From assembly GCA_037200045.1 (NCBI GenBank), contig JBBCHM010000001.1:2232001-2296000 (forward strand): DNA of 64,000 bases, read 5' to 3'. A program made the position numbers and the translations under genes. Numbering within the stretch: position 1 is the stretch's first letter; the number at the start of each line of letters is the position of its first letter. Shown piece after piece: positions 43,982 through 53,123 of this stretch. Source of the stretch: Rhizomicrobium sp. (lineage in GTDB: Bacteria; Pseudomonadota; Alphaproteobacteria; Micropepsales; Micropepsaceae). The notes under the pieces were generated by a model. It had not been told where the DNA came from, made no database searches, and saw nothing but the letters and a program-made list of their open reading frames with translations.

Positions 43982-45382
43982 ATGCCGAAGACATTGTACG
44001 ACAAGATCTGGGATGCCCATCTGGTGCAGCAGCCGCCGGGCGAATCCGCCACGCTCTATATCGACCGCCATCTCGTGCATGAGGTGACGAGCCCGCAGGC
44101 CTTCGAAGGCCTGCGCCTCGCCCATCGCAAGGTGCGCCGGCCCGAGGCGACGCTGGCGGTGCCCGATCACAATGTCCCCACCATCGGCCGCTCGATGGGC
44201 AATACCGATCCGGAATCGCGCCTCCAGGTCGCGACGCTCGAATCCAACGCCAAGGAATTCGGCGTCGAATATCTGCCGCTGCCCGACATCCGCCAGGGCA
44301 TCGTGCATATCGTGGGGCCGGAGCAGGGTTTCACGCTGCCCGGCATGACCATCGTGTGCGGCGACAGCCACACCTCGACGCATGGCGCGTTCGGCTCGCT
44401 CGCCTTCGGCATCGGCACCTCGGATGTCGAGCATGTGCTGGCGACGCAGACGCTCCTGATCGGCAAATCGAAGAACATGCGCATCACGGTCAACGGCGCG
44501 CTGCCGCTCGGCGTCACGGCGAAGGACATCGCGCTCGCGATCATCGCCCGGATCGGCACCGCCGGCGGCACCGGCTATGTCATCGAATATGCCGGCGACG
44601 CGATCCGCGGCCTGTCGATGGAAGGCCGCATGACCCTGTGCAACATGACGATCGAGGGCGGCGCCCGCGCCGGCCTCATCGCACCCGACGAGACCACGTT
44701 CAAATACGTCGCCGGCAAGCCGCGCGCGCCCAAGGCCGCCGCCTTCGAGCACGCCGTGATGTACTGGAAGACGCTGATCTCCGATCCCGACGCGGTGTTC
44801 GACGCGGAAGTGACGCTCGATGCGTCCGAGATCGTGCCGATGGTGACCTGGGGCACCTCGCCCGAACAGGCGCTGCCGGTGACCGGCCATGTCCCCGATC
44901 CCGCCGCGATCCGTGACGAGGCGCACCGCGCCAGCATCGAGCGCGCGCTCGATTACATGGGATTGATCCCGGGCGTGGCGCTGAAGGATGTGAAGGTCGA
45001 CCGCGTCTTCATCGGCTCCTGCACCAACGGACGCATCGAGGATCTGCGCGCCGCCGCCGCGATCCTGAAGGGCAAGAAGATCGCCCCGCATGTCGGCGCG
45101 ATGGTCGTCCCCGGCTCCGGCCTGGTGAAGGCGCAGGCGGAGGAAGAGGGCCTCGACGAGATCTTTCTCGAAGCCGGTTTCGAATGGCGCGAGCCCGGCT
45201 GTTCGATGTGCCTGGCGATGAACGCCGACAAGCTCGAGCCCGGCGAGCGCTGCGCGTCCACATCGAACCGCAACTTCGAAGGCCGCCAGGGCCGCGGCGG
45301 CCGCACCCACCTGATGAGCCCCGCGATGGCGGCGGCGGCCGCGATCGCCGGCCACCTGGCGGATGTGCGGGAGTTTCAGTAG
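43982..45382 (+). CDS. leuC: 3-isopropylmalate dehydratase large subunit
   Basis: The 466-residue [4Fe-4S] enzyme of leucine synthesis isomerises 2- and 3-isopropylmalate. Cluster Cys are in FIGSCTNGR and [28 protein letters not shown] and [16 protein letters not shown] are family motifs. leuD, its partner, is not adjacent; it must lie outside the window. ATG 43982 gives the usual [15 protein letters not shown]. Confidence 0.97.
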   Translation: MPKTLYDKIWDAHLVQQPPGESATLYIDRHLVHEVTSPQAFEGLRLAHRKVRRPEATLAVPDHNVPTIGRSMGNTDPESRLQVATLESNAKEFGVEYLPLPDIRQGIVHIVGPEQGFTLPGMTIVCGDSHTSTHGAFGSLAFGIGTSDVEHVLATQTLLIGKSKNMRITVNGALPLGVTAKDIALAIIARIGTAGGTGYVIEYAGDAIRGLSMEGRMTLCNMTIEGGARAGLIAPDETTFKYVAGKPRAPKAAAFEHAVMYWKTLISDPDAVFDAEVTLDASEIVPMVTWGTSPEQALPVTGHVPDPAAIRDEAHRASIERALDYMGLIPGVALKDVKVDRVFIGSCTNGRIEDLRAAAAILKGKKIAPHVGAMVVPGSGLVKAQAEEEGLDEIFLEAGFEWREPGCSMCLAMNADKLEPGERCASTSNRNFEGRQGRGGRTHLMSPAMAAAAAIAGHLADVREFQ

Positions 45383-45494
45383 CCGTCGCAATTTCGCATG
45401 GCTGCCGTGATTTGACCTTCAACACAGGCGCGTTCATTGTTTGCGCATGAACACGCGGCTTCCATTGCACTCATCGAGTTGCTCGTCTTGACAA

Positions 45495-45586
45495 GGAAGG
45501 GTGACAGAGAGGCAATGTGTCGGCTTGCTAAGCCGTAGCCGGGGTTCGCAAATCCCGCGTTGGTTCGATCCCAGCCCCTTCCGCCA
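45495..45586 (+). tRNA. tRNA-Ser(GCT)
   Basis: The 92-nt class II tRNA has acceptor GGAAGGG/CCCTTCC, T8, D-arm with GAGAGGC (A14, G18, G19), and anticodon loop TTGCTAA on a 4-bp stem plus a T-T mismatch. A long variable arm (CGGGG/TCCCG) and T-arm GTTGG-TTCGATC-CCAGC follow, and GCCA is encoded. It reads AGC/AGU. Confidence 0.85.
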
Positions 45587-45589
45587 GAC

Positions 45590-45675
45590 GGAGGGTGCCG
45601 CCGAATGGCCGGCAACCGGTCCCGAACACCGGGGTAACCGCAAGGTTAAGGGTTCGATTCCTTCACCCTCCGCCA
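45590..45675 (+). tRNA. Atypical tRNA-Ser(CGA)-like gene
   Basis: It begins three bases after the first tRNA. It has acceptor GGAGGGT/ACCCTCC, anticodon stem CCGGT/ACCGG with loop CCCGAAC (anticodon CGA), variable arm TAACC-GCAA-GGTTA, T-loop TTCGATT and encoded GCCA. Position 33 is C instead of the near-universal T, position 8 is not T under this pairing, and the T-stem has an A-C mismatch. It may be decaying or a true variant. Confidence 0.55.
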
Positions 45676-45700
45676 GTTTTTGTCTTCTCAACCAAATCGG

Positions 45701-45786
45701 TGTCATGGCCCGCGAATGCGGGCCACCCAGGTGACGCCTTACGCGACAGGTTTTACCTGGGTCCGCCGCATTCGCGGCGGATGACA
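45701..45786. repeat. Inverted pair of REP-like palindromes
   Basis: The left copy (45701) is TGTCAT-GGC-CCGCGAATGCGG-GCC-ACCCAGG. The right copy (other strand) has CCG/CGG as variable triplets. The left copy contains the exact IS110 target read from the bridge RNA (minus strand CTGGGTGGCCCGC) and is empty. Confidence 0.88.
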
Positions 45787-45810
45787 ATCGTTGCGTGGTC
45801 GGCAATCGAC

Positions 45811-48018
45811 TCAGAAAAAACTCACCGGATCGACATCGACGGTGACCCGCACCTTGTTCGAGACCTTCACCGCCGCGAGCCACGCCCGCAAATAGGCCTG
45901 CACATCGACAGTGCGCTCGGCCTGCACCAAAAGCCGCTCGCGCGTCTGGCCGCGCAGCAAATGATAGAACGCCGGCGTCGGCCCCCACACTTTCACGCCC
46001 CGCGCGGCCGGCGCGGCCTTCGCCAGGGCCCGCCCCGCATCCGTCACCGCGACGCCGTCATGTCCCGACAGGATGATCGCCGCCAGCCGTCCGAAGGGCG
46101 GCGCGCCGGCGCGTTCGCGATAGAGCCGCTCCTGCTCGTAGAACGCATCGCGGTCGCCGCTCGCCAGCGCCGCCATCACCGCGTCCTTCGGATTGCGCGT
46201 CTGGATCAGGACCAGTCCCGGCTTCTCCGCCCGCCCCGCGCGCCCCGACACTTGGTGCAGCAGCTGGAACGTCCGCTCCCGTGCCCGCAGATCGCCGTCC
46301 GAGCCGCCGAGATCGGCATCGATCACGCCCACCAGCGTGAGCTGCGGAAAATGATGTCCCTTGGCGACGATCTGGGTGCCGATCAGCACATCGATCTCGC
46401 GCCGGGCCATGGCGCGGATTGCCGCCTGGGTCTCGCGCGGCCCGTGCATCGTGTCCGACGACGCGATGGCGACGCGCGCCTGCGGAAACAGCGCGGCGAA
46501 TTCCTCCGCCACGCGCTCCACGCCCGGGCCGCAGGCGATCAGCGTGTGCTCCGCGCCGCATTCGGGGCATTTCAGCGGCGTCGCGATCTCATAGCCGCAT
46601 TGATGGCACGCCAGCCGCTTGCGGTAGCGATGCTCCACCAGCCAGGACGAGCAGTCGCGGCAGGTCATCTTGTGGCCGCAGGCGCTGCACAAGGTCAGCG
46701 GGGCATAGCCGCGCCGGTTGAGGAACAGCATGGTCTGCTCGCCCGCCGCCAGCGCCGCCGTCACCGCCTCGCGCAGGGGCTGCGACAGCCAGCTTCCGGC
46801 CTCGGTCTTCTCCTGGCGCAGGTCGATCAGCTTCACGGTCGGCATCACCGCCGCGCCGTGCCGCGCGCCGAGCCTGCGATGCGCATAGCGCCCGCTTGTT
46901 GCGTTGACATAGCTTTCAAGCGACGGCGTCGCGCTTGCCAGCACCACGGGGCATTGCTCGAAGCGCGCCCGCACCACCGCCATGTCGCGCGCGTGATAGA
47001 TGACGCCGTCTTCCTGCTTATAGGCTTGCTCATGCTCCTCATCGACGACGATGAGGCCGAGGTCCCGGAACGGCAGGAACAGCGACGACCGCGCCCCGAC
47101 CACCACCCGCGCCTCGCCGTTCATCACCGCGCGATAGACCCGCGTGCGCTCCTTCGCGGAGAGATCGGAATGCCATTCCGCCGGGCGGCAGCCAAAGCGC
47201 TCGGCGAAGCGCTCCAGGAACTGCACCGTCAGCGCGATCTCCGGCAGCAGGATCAGCACCTGCCGGCCCCGCCGCAGCGCCTCGGCGACCGCCTCGAAAT
47301 AGACCTCCGTCTTGCCCGAGCCGGTCACGCCGTCGAGCAGGCTGACCGCGAAGCGATGCGCCGCGACTTCGCCGCGCAAGCCCTCGGCCGCCTCGGCCTG
47401 GGGCCCGTTCAGTTCGACGGCCATAAAGGCGGGATCCGGCGCGGGAAAAGGCGGGAACTCGGGAAGCTGCGTCGGCGCCAGCGCCCCCGCCTCGATCAGC
47501 CCGCGCACCACCGCCGGCGACACGCCGGCCTCTTCCGCCAGGGTCGGCACGCTGCGCGCCAGCCCGTCTTCCGCCAATTCCAGCACGCGGGCCCGGGCCG
47601 GCGTCAGCCGCTTGGGTGTGTCGCCGCCCCGCACGAAGGCGGTGCGCATCGCCTGCGGCTCGAAGGCGCGTCCGCTGCGCAGCACCATGGCGAGGATCAT
47701 GCCCGGCGGCGACAGGGTGTATTGCGCCACCCAGTCGACGAAATCGCACAGCCTGCCCGGAATCGCCGGATACCCCTCGAACGGCAGGGCCTCTTTCAGG
47801 CGGTTGTCGCCGACGCTTCCTTCCGCCGCGCCCCAAACCACGCCCATCTGCGCGCGCGGGCCCAGCGGAGCCGAAACCAGAAGGCCGCGCAGCACGTTTG
47901 TACCTCTGGGAAGTTTGTAATCGTAGGCGCCGGACAGCGGCAAAGGCAGCAACACTCCGGCCCGCGGCGCAGGCTGCAGCAACAAATCCCCGGCAGGTCT
48001 AAACGCCGCTAGTTTCAT
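45811..48018 (-). CDS. priA: Primosomal protein N' (replication restart helicase PriA)
   Basis: This 735-residue 3'-5' helicase reloads the replisome at stalled forks. Walker A is GVTGSGKTEVYFEA and the DEAH-type box is VVDEEHEQAYKQEDG. Eight zinc Cys lie in CSACG, CRDC, CHQC and CPEC. The N-terminal DNA-binding domain (VLLPLPLSGAYDYKLP) is present. ATG 48018 is preferred; a GTG three codons earlier is in frame. It is divergent from fsa. Confidence 0.97.
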   Translation of the reverse strand: MKLAAFRPAGDLLLQPAPRAGVLLPLPLSGAYDYKLPRGTNVLRGLLVSAPLGPRAQMGVVWGAAEGSVGDNRLKEALPFEGYPAIPGRLCDFVDWVAQYTLSPPGMILAMVLRSGRAFEPQAMRTAFVRGGDTPKRLTPARARVLELAEDGLARSVPTLAEEAGVSPAVVRGLIEAGALAPTQLPEFPPFPAPDPAFMAVELNGPQAEAAEGLRGEVAAHRFAVSLLDGVTGSGKTEVYFEAVAEALRRGRQVLILLPEIALTVQFLERFAERFGCRPAEWHSDLSAKERTRVYRAVMNGEARVVVGARSSLFLPFRDLGLIVVDEEHEQAYKQEDGVIYHARDMAVVRARFEQCPVVLASATPSLESYVNATSGRYAHRRLGARHGAAVMPTVKLIDLRQEKTEAGSWLSQPLREAVTAALAAGEQTMLFLNRRGYAPLTLCSACGHKMTCRDCSSWLVEHRYRKRLACHQCGYEIATPLKCPECGAEHTLIACGPGVERVAEEFAALFPQARVAIASSDTMHGPRETQAAIRAMARREIDVLIGTQIVAKGHHFPQLTLVGVIDADLGGSDGDLRARERTFQLLHQVSGRAGRAEKPGLVLIQTRNPKDAVMAALASGDRDAFYEQERLYRERAGAPPFGRLAAIILSGHDGVAVTDAGRALAKAAPAARGVKVWGPTPAFYHLLRGQTRERLLVQAERTVDVQAYLRAWLAAVKVSNKVRVTVDVDPVSFF

Positions 48019-48068
48019 GCGGTACACTTGAGTTGGTGATTCTGCCGGGTCAACCGTAAAATGGTGCC

Positions 48069-48728
48069 ATGAAGCTCTTCATCGACAGCGCGGACCCCAA
48101 AGAGATCGCGAAGTGGGCGCAAACCGGCCTGGTGGACGGGGTGACGACCAATCCCTCGCTCGCCGCCAAGACCGGCCTCGACTACAAGGAATCGCTGAAG
48201 GAGATTTGCGATTCGGTGCCCGGCCCGGTGAGCGCCGAAGTGCTCGCGGTCGACACCAAGGACATGATCGCCGAGGCGAAGATCTTCGCCAAGATCGCCA
48301 GCAACATCACCATCAAGGTGCCGCTGACCTGGGACGGGCTGGCCGCCTGCCGCGCGCTGCGCTCCGAAGGGCTGATGGTCAATGTCACGCTGTGCTTCTC
48401 GCCGGTGCAGGCGATGATGGCGGCGAAGGCCGGCGCCACCTTCATCTCGCCCTTCATCGGCCGTCTCGACGACGCCGGCCAGGACGGCATGGAGCTGATC
48501 CGCGAGATCCGCACCATCTTCGACAATTACGGCTACGAGACCCAGATCCTCGCCGCCTCGATCCGCGGCGTGCCGCATGTGCGCGAGAGCGCGCTCAGCG
48601 GCGCCGACGTCGCGACGCTCCCGGTTGACGTGTTCAAATCCCTCCTCAACCATCCGCTGACCGACAAGGGGCTGGCGACCTTCATCGCGGATGCGAAGAA
48701 GGCCGGCGTCAGAATCCGGGACGAATGA
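48069..48728 (+). CDS. fsa: Transaldolase / fructose-6-phosphate aldolase-type protein
   Basis: The 219-residue TIM-barrel enzyme of the short TalC/FSA group. [13 protein letters not shown] and DGVTTNPSL open the fold; the Schiff-base Lys is in [12 protein letters not shown]. Length fits this group and not the roughly 320-residue TalA/TalB. Annotated members are often called transaldolases; activity (transaldol or FSA) cannot be told from sequence. The stop overlaps the DUF484 ATG. Confidence 0.92.
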   Translation: MKLFIDSADPKEIAKWAQTGLVDGVTTNPSLAAKTGLDYKESLKEICDSVPGPVSAEVLAVDTKDMIAEAKIFAKIASNITIKVPLTWDGLAACRALRSEGLMVNVTLCFSPVQAMMAAKAGATFISPFIGRLDDAGQDGMELIREIRTIFDNYGYETQILAASIRGVPHVRESALSGADVATLPVDVFKSLLNHPLTDKGLATFIADAKKAGVRIRDE

Positions 48729-49423
48729 GCGAACAGGCGAAAACCGCACCACCGGGGCAGGCGGCGGCGGACGCGATCAAGGCCTATGTCAAGATGAACC
48801 GCGGCAAGCTCGCGGCCGATGGCGAGTTGCTGGCGTTGCTCCTGCCCGAGCGCGACGATATCGGCGAGGCGCGGGATTTCCAGCGTTTCGTGATCGACCG
48901 GCTGGCGGCGGAGAACGCGACGCTGCGCGCCGAACGCGACGGCCTGCTCGGCCTGCAGAAATCCTCGGTGCGCATGGGCGAGGGCGTGCGCCGTTTCGTG
49001 CTCGACCTGATCGATGCGAGGAGCTTCGCCGAAGCCATCGCGGTGGTGATCGCCGCCGCGCCGTCCTTCGGCGCCGACCGCGCCGCGATCTGCGTCGAAG
49101 GCGAGCCCGGCACGGCCAGGATCCGCACCGAAGGCGTGCATCTCATCCCGCCCGGCACGACCGAGGCGGTGCTGGGCCGCGACGGCACCGGCGCCATCCT
49201 CTCCGGCGGCGGCGAGCTTCTTCTCGGCGCGGGCGGCGGCGACTTCCGCAGCCTCGCGGTGTTCCGCGTCAAGATCGGCCGCGACGCGCCGGCGGCGCTG
49301 CTCGTCATCGGCGCCCTGGCGCAGGGCGCGTTCGAGGACGAGGCCATCGCCACCGATCTGCGCTTCGCGGCGCGCGCGCTCGAACGGGCCATAAGGGCAT
49401 GGCTCGATCTGCCGAAGATCTGA
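48725..49423 (+). CDS. DUF484 family protein
   Basis: The 232-residue protein has an N-terminal helix and a GAF-like domain. [20 protein letters not shown] followed by a coiled-coil-like stretch is the DUF484 signature. The role is unknown; a DUF484 gene next to xerC is a known association in proteobacteria. The 3' end overlaps xerC by 25 bases, so translation is coupled. Confidence 0.88.
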   Translation: MSEQAKTAPPGQAAADAIKAYVKMNRGKLAADGELLALLLPERDDIGEARDFQRFVIDRLAAENATLRAERDGLLGLQKSSVRMGEGVRRFVLDLIDARSFAEAIAVVIAAAPSFGADRAAICVEGEPGTARIRTEGVHLIPPGTTEAVLGRDGTGAILSGGGELLLGAGGGDFRSLAVFRVKIGRDAPAALLVIGALAQGAFEDEAIATDLRFAARALERAIRAWLDLPKI

Positions 49424-50307
49424 AGACGGCCTGGCTCGCCAGCCTGGCGCATGAGCGTCGGGCGAGCGTGCACACGCTGCGCGCCTATGGCGACGACATG
49501 GCGCGGTTCCTGGATTTCCTGCACGGCCATCTCGGCGGCGGCGTGAGCGAGCGCGCGCTGGCGAAGCTTGCCCCGGCCGACATCCGCGCCTTCATCACCG
49601 TGCGCCGCGCCGAGGGCCTCGGCAGCAAGGGTGTGCAGCGCGCGATGGCCGCTTTGCGCAGCTTCTTCCGCTATCTGGCGCGCGAGAACATTTTGGAGAG
49701 CGCCGCCGCCCGCAGCATCCGCACCCCGCGCATCCGCAAGGGCCTGCCGCGGCCTTTGAGCGAACGCGACGCCGCCCGCGCGATCGAAGTCGCCGGCGAG
49801 AACGACATCGCATGGATCGCGCGCCGCGACGCCGCGCTGTTGACGCTGCTCTACGGCGCGGGCCTGCGCATCTCCGAAGCCTTGAGCCTGAGGCGCGGCG
49901 ACGTGCCCCTGGCGCCGTCGCTGACCATCTTCGGCAAGGGCCGCAAGGAGCGCGTCGTGCCGATGCTCGAGTCCGTGCGCGCGGCCATCGCCGCCTATGC
50001 CGACGCGATTCCCTTCACCGGCGCGAAGGATGCGCCGCTGTTCCTTTCCCGCCGCGGCAAGCCGATGAGCCCGCGCGAGGCACAGCTCCTGATGGAACGC
50101 CTGCGCGGCGCGCTCGGTCTGTCGGAACGCGCCACGCCGCATGCGATGCGCCATTCCTTCGCGACGCATCTGTTGGCCAATGGCGGAGACCTCCGCGCCG
50201 TGCAGGAGCTCCTCGGCCACGCCTCGCTCTCGACGACGCAGACTTATACGGAGATCGACACGAAGAAGCTGATGGCGGTCTACGAGAAAGCGCATCCGCG
50301 CGGATGA
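49399..50307 (+). CDS. xerC: Site-specific tyrosine recombinase XerC
   Basis: The 302-residue chromosome dimer-resolution recombinase acts at dif with XerD. Catalytic residues: Arg in YGAGLRISEALSL, Lys in GKGRKERVVP, His-x-x-Arg in HAMRHSFATHLL, and Tyr in TTQTYTEI. N-terminal SAM-like DNA-binding domain is present. ATG 49399 lies inside the end of DUF484. The sequence is closer to XerC than XerD by its priA-fsa-DUF484 context. Confidence 0.95.
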   Translation: MARSAEDLKTAWLASLAHERRASVHTLRAYGDDMARFLDFLHGHLGGGVSERALAKLAPADIRAFITVRRAEGLGSKGVQRAMAALRSFFRYLARENILESAAARSIRTPRIRKGLPRPLSERDAARAIEVAGENDIAWIARRDAALLTLLYGAGLRISEALSLRRGDVPLAPSLTIFGKGRKERVVPMLESVRAAIAAYADAIPFTGAKDAPLFLSRRGKPMSPREAQLLMERLRGALGLSERATPHAMRHSFATHLLANGGDLRAVQELLGHASLSTTQTYTEIDTKKLMAVYEKAHPRG

Positions 50308-50338
50308 TAAAAACAACAGGTGTCATGAAAATAAGAGG

Positions 50339-50463
50339 TGTCATGGCCCGCGAATGCGGGCCACCCAGTTGACGCCAGCGCCGGTATCGAAGATTTCTGC
50401 GAGGCGTGAATTTCAACGTCGTGCCGGTGTGACCTGGGTGACCTGTAGTCGCGGGCCATGACA
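50339..50463. repeat. Inverted pair of REP-like palindromes, long spacer
   Basis: The left copy (50339) is TGTCAT-GGC-CCGCGAATGCGG-GCC-ACCCAG, a perfect match to the IS110 target. The right copy (50434-50463) is diverged in the target region (GGGTGACCTG), so it should not be recognised. They are separated by about 60 bases after xerC. Confidence 0.85.
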
Positions 50464-50471
50464 GAGGTGGT

Positions 50472-51692
50472 TTAGATCGCCTCCATCGCCTCATCGCTCC
50501 GCTGCGTGATCCGTCCGCCATCCCAGGCGCGGCCCAGGCCCCAGGCGAACAGCACCGCGCCCGCGCCCATCGCCGCCATCAGAAAATACGTCCGCCCGCC
50601 ATACGCCGGATAAAGCAGCCCCGATGCATAGGTCGCCAGCCCCATCGCGACGCCGTTCGATCCGACCGCGTAGAGACTCTGCGCCGTCGCCGACAGGCGC
50701 GGCGGCACCGCTTTCAGGATGAAATACATCGCCCCCAGATGCGCCAGCGCGAAAGTCGCGCCGTGCAGGATCTGCGCAATCACGACCAGCGCGAAGGGCG
50801 GATCGAAGGCGAGGATCGTCCAGCGCACCACGCATCCCACCCCGCCCAGCAGCAGAAGCCGCGTCGCACCGATACCGCGGAACAGCCGCAGCGACACCGA
50901 AAACAGCATCGCCTCCGCCACCACGCCGAGCGGCCAGATCGCGCCGATCAGCGCCCCGCTATAGCCCAGCCTGAGCCAATGCAGTCCGCCATAGCCGTAA
51001 TAGAAAGCGTGGCTCCCCTGATCGAGACTCGCGGCGCACAGGAACAGCAGGAACGGCGCCGACGCCATCAGCTCGCGCGCCTCCGCGAAGGTCGCGCGCA
51101 GCCGCACATGCAGCGCGCCGTGCGGATGATCGCGCGGCGGCGCCGGCAGGAAGCAGATCGAAACGAAGGCCAGCGCCAGCGACACCGCCAGCCATGGCGC
51201 CAGCACGATCATGCCGAAGCGCGCGATGGCGAGGCCCGACACGACATTGCTCGCGGCGTAGACCATGGAATTCCACATCCGCACGCGGCCGTAATCGAAG
51301 CCGAAGCGCTCGGCCAGCCGCATGCTGACGCTTTCCTGCAAGGGCGTTGCGGCGTTGCTGGCGACGTTCGCGGTCACCGCGACGACGAAAATCTCCAGCG
51401 GCCCGACCGCCCAGTTGAGCGCGAGGTAGCCGGCGAATTGCAGCCCGAACAGCCAGATCATCACGCCGCGCCGGTCGTCGCGCGCGTCCGCGATCATCCC
51501 GGTCAAGGGCGGCACGATCACCCGCAGCAGCATGCCGGCCGACAAAAGCGTGCCGATCTCGGCCGCGCTCAATCCTTTATAGGCGAGCCAGGCGCCGAAG
51601 AACGGGATATAGACGCCGCCGCTCAATCCCGTCGCGGCATAGGCGGCGGAAAGCCGAAGCGCGGTCGGCGATCGCAAAGACCCTTCAGGCAC
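50472..51692 (-). CDS. MFS transporter (HcaT/PPP-like)
   Basis: The 406-residue, 12-helix major facilitator protein opens with SAAYAATGLSGGVYIPFFGA, resembling nucleoside/3-phenylpropionate-type (LacY-like fold) transporters. The substrate is unknown. GTG 51692 overlaps the DUF6285 gene by eight bases; a TTG at 51704 in frame is an alternative. It is the last gene of a four-gene operon. Confidence 0.85.
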   Translation of the reverse strand: MPEGSLRSPTALRLSAAYAATGLSGGVYIPFFGAWLAYKGLSAAEIGTLLSAGMLLRVIVPPLTGMIADARDDRRGVMIWLFGLQFAGYLALNWAVGPLEIFVVAVTANVASNAATPLQESVSMRLAERFGFDYGRVRMWNSMVYAASNVVSGLAIARFGMIVLAPWLAVSLALAFVSICFLPAPPRDHPHGALHVRLRATFAEARELMASAPFLLFLCAASLDQGSHAFYYGYGGLHWLRLGYSGALIGAIWPLGVVAEAMLFSVSLRLFRGIGATRLLLLGGVGCVVRWTILAFDPPFALVVIAQILHGATFALAHLGAMYFILKAVPPRLSATAQSLYAVGSNGVAMGLATYASGLLYPAYGGRTYFLMAAMGAGAVLFAWGLGRAWDGGRITQRSDEAMEAI

Positions 51693-52116
51693 CAAGCTGG
51701 ACAAGCCGACGCGTCGCGGCCGCCTTCAGCACGGCCCAGATCCGCTTCTCCGCATCGCGCAGGCCATGCAGTTCGACGAAGATCATCGCCTCGGTCAGGA
51801 GGCGGCGCAGCGCGTAATTGTTCTCGTTCAGCGTGGAGATGCGCAGATCCGCGTCGCGTGACGCCGCCGCCGCTTGGAGCCTGGCCTTCAATCCGGCATC
51901 GCCCACCGCGCCGGCGATCTCGCCGAACAGCGCCCGCAGGTCGCGGTTCTCCGCGAAGCGGATATCGGCGCCGCGATCGTATTCCTTGGCCGCCATCGTC
52001 AGGACGGTCGAGAGCAGGCTGACGGTGCCCTGCGCGAAGGCCGCGCCATGTTCGTTGACGCCGCCGGCGATCTTGCGCATCGACAGGTCGAGGATGGTGC
52101 CGACTTCGGGGTTCAT
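51685..52116 (-). CDS. DUF6285-like protein
   Basis: This 143-residue helical protein begins MNPEVGTILDLSMRKIAGGV. It has many Leu/Ala helices and no transmembrane segment. Such small proteins are encoded directly after an aminoglycoside-phosphotransferase-like gene in several alphaproteobacteria and actinobacteria; function unknown. The ATG overlaps the phosphotransferase stop as ATGA. Confidence 0.72.
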   Translation of the reverse strand: MNPEVGTILDLSMRKIAGGVNEHGAAFAQGTVSLLSTVLTMAAKEYDRGADIRFAENRDLRALFGEIAGAVGDAGLKARLQAAAASRDADLRISTLNENNYALRRLLTEAMIFVELHGLRDAEKRIWAVLKAAATRRLVQLGA

Positions 52117-53123
52117 GCGCCTTCTCCCAGCCGCTCGGCCAAGATCATGTTGTGGAAGGCCAGGCAATACCATCCCGAAAAGGCGTTGATCGGATCGATG
52201 TTGCGCCCCTGCGCGTATTCGCGCGCCGCCGAAATCCAGATCGCCGCGCCCTTCAGGCCGGCGAAAATCTCCCACCAGCGCAACGCCTGGGGCTCCGCCG
52301 TCAGCCCGCTCGCCTTCTCCCAGGCCGCGATGGCCGCGTCGCGCGCGATCATGCCGCCCGGAAAACCCGGATTGCCGCCGGCCCAGAGCGGATCGATCGC
52401 CCAGCCGAGATCTTCCAACGGATCGCCCAGATGCGCCATCTCCCAATCCAGGATCGCGCGGATCGTGCCGCTTTCGTCATAGAGGAAATTGCCGGTGCGA
52501 TAATCGCCATGCACCACCGCGATCTTCTGCGCCGGCGGCGGCGGGTTGCGCTTCAGCCAGCGGATCGCGGCGCGCACGATGGGCTGCGGCTCGATCTCGT
52601 CCTCGTCGATCACCTTTTCCCAGCGCGCCACCTCGTGCATCGCGACGTCGTGGATGTCGGTCTCGCCGTCGAAGTTGGACAGGCCCATGTCGCGCGGATC
52701 GACCGCGGCGATGCGGCCGAGCACGCCGTAGAATTGCCGGCCGATCTTGTCGCGATGCACGCCATAGGGATCGGGACTCACGATCGAGCCGGTCAGGCAG
52801 TTTTCGATCTCCTCCATGATGAAGAAAGGCCGCTCCAGCGGCGCCGGATCGAGCTCCAGCGCCACCGGCGCCGGCACCGGCAGGCCCAGGGCGTGGAACG
52901 CTTCATAGGCCTGGTATTCCGTCGTGCGCTCGGTCTCGATCAGGCTGGCGGGCGGATCGCGGCGCAGGATCAGCCCGCGCTCGGCCCCGCCGCTCTTGGC
53001 GCGGAAGCGATAGGTCTCGCGTGACGCGCCGCCGGGAATCCGCGCCAGCCCCGTCACGGTCAAGTCCGGCTCGCCAAGCTTGGCGCGCAGATAGGCTTGC
53101 AGCTTGTCGGAAAGATCGTTCAT
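52113..53123 (-). CDS. Phosphotransferase (APH) family protein
   Basis: The 336-residue protein has an aminoglycoside-phosphotransferase/choline-kinase fold. GGASRETYRFRAK is the glycine loop, FIMEEI the hinge, VVHGDYRTGNFLYD the catalytic loop (HxDxxxxN) and ILDWEMAHLGDPLEDL the metal-binding DxE motif. Relatives (ACAD10-like) phosphorylate hydroxy-acyl-CoA or hydroxylated acids, so a metabolic rather than resistance role is likely. Its start overlaps the DUF7065-like stop. Confidence 0.88.
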   Translation of the reverse strand: MNDLSDKLQAYLRAKLGEPDLTVTGLARIPGGASRETYRFRAKSGGAERGLILRRDPPASLIETERTTEYQAYEAFHALGLPVPAPVALELDPAPLERPFFIMEEIENCLTGSIVSPDPYGVHRDKIGRQFYGVLGRIAAVDPRDMGLSNFDGETDIHDVAMHEVARWEKVIDEDEIEPQPIVRAAIRWLKRNPPPPAQKIAVVHGDYRTGNFLYDESGTIRAILDWEMAHLGDPLEDLGWAIDPLWAGGNPGFPGGMIARDAAIAAWEKASGLTAEPQALRWWEIFAGLKGAAIWISAAREYAQGRNIDPINAFSGWYCLAFHNMILAERLGEGA

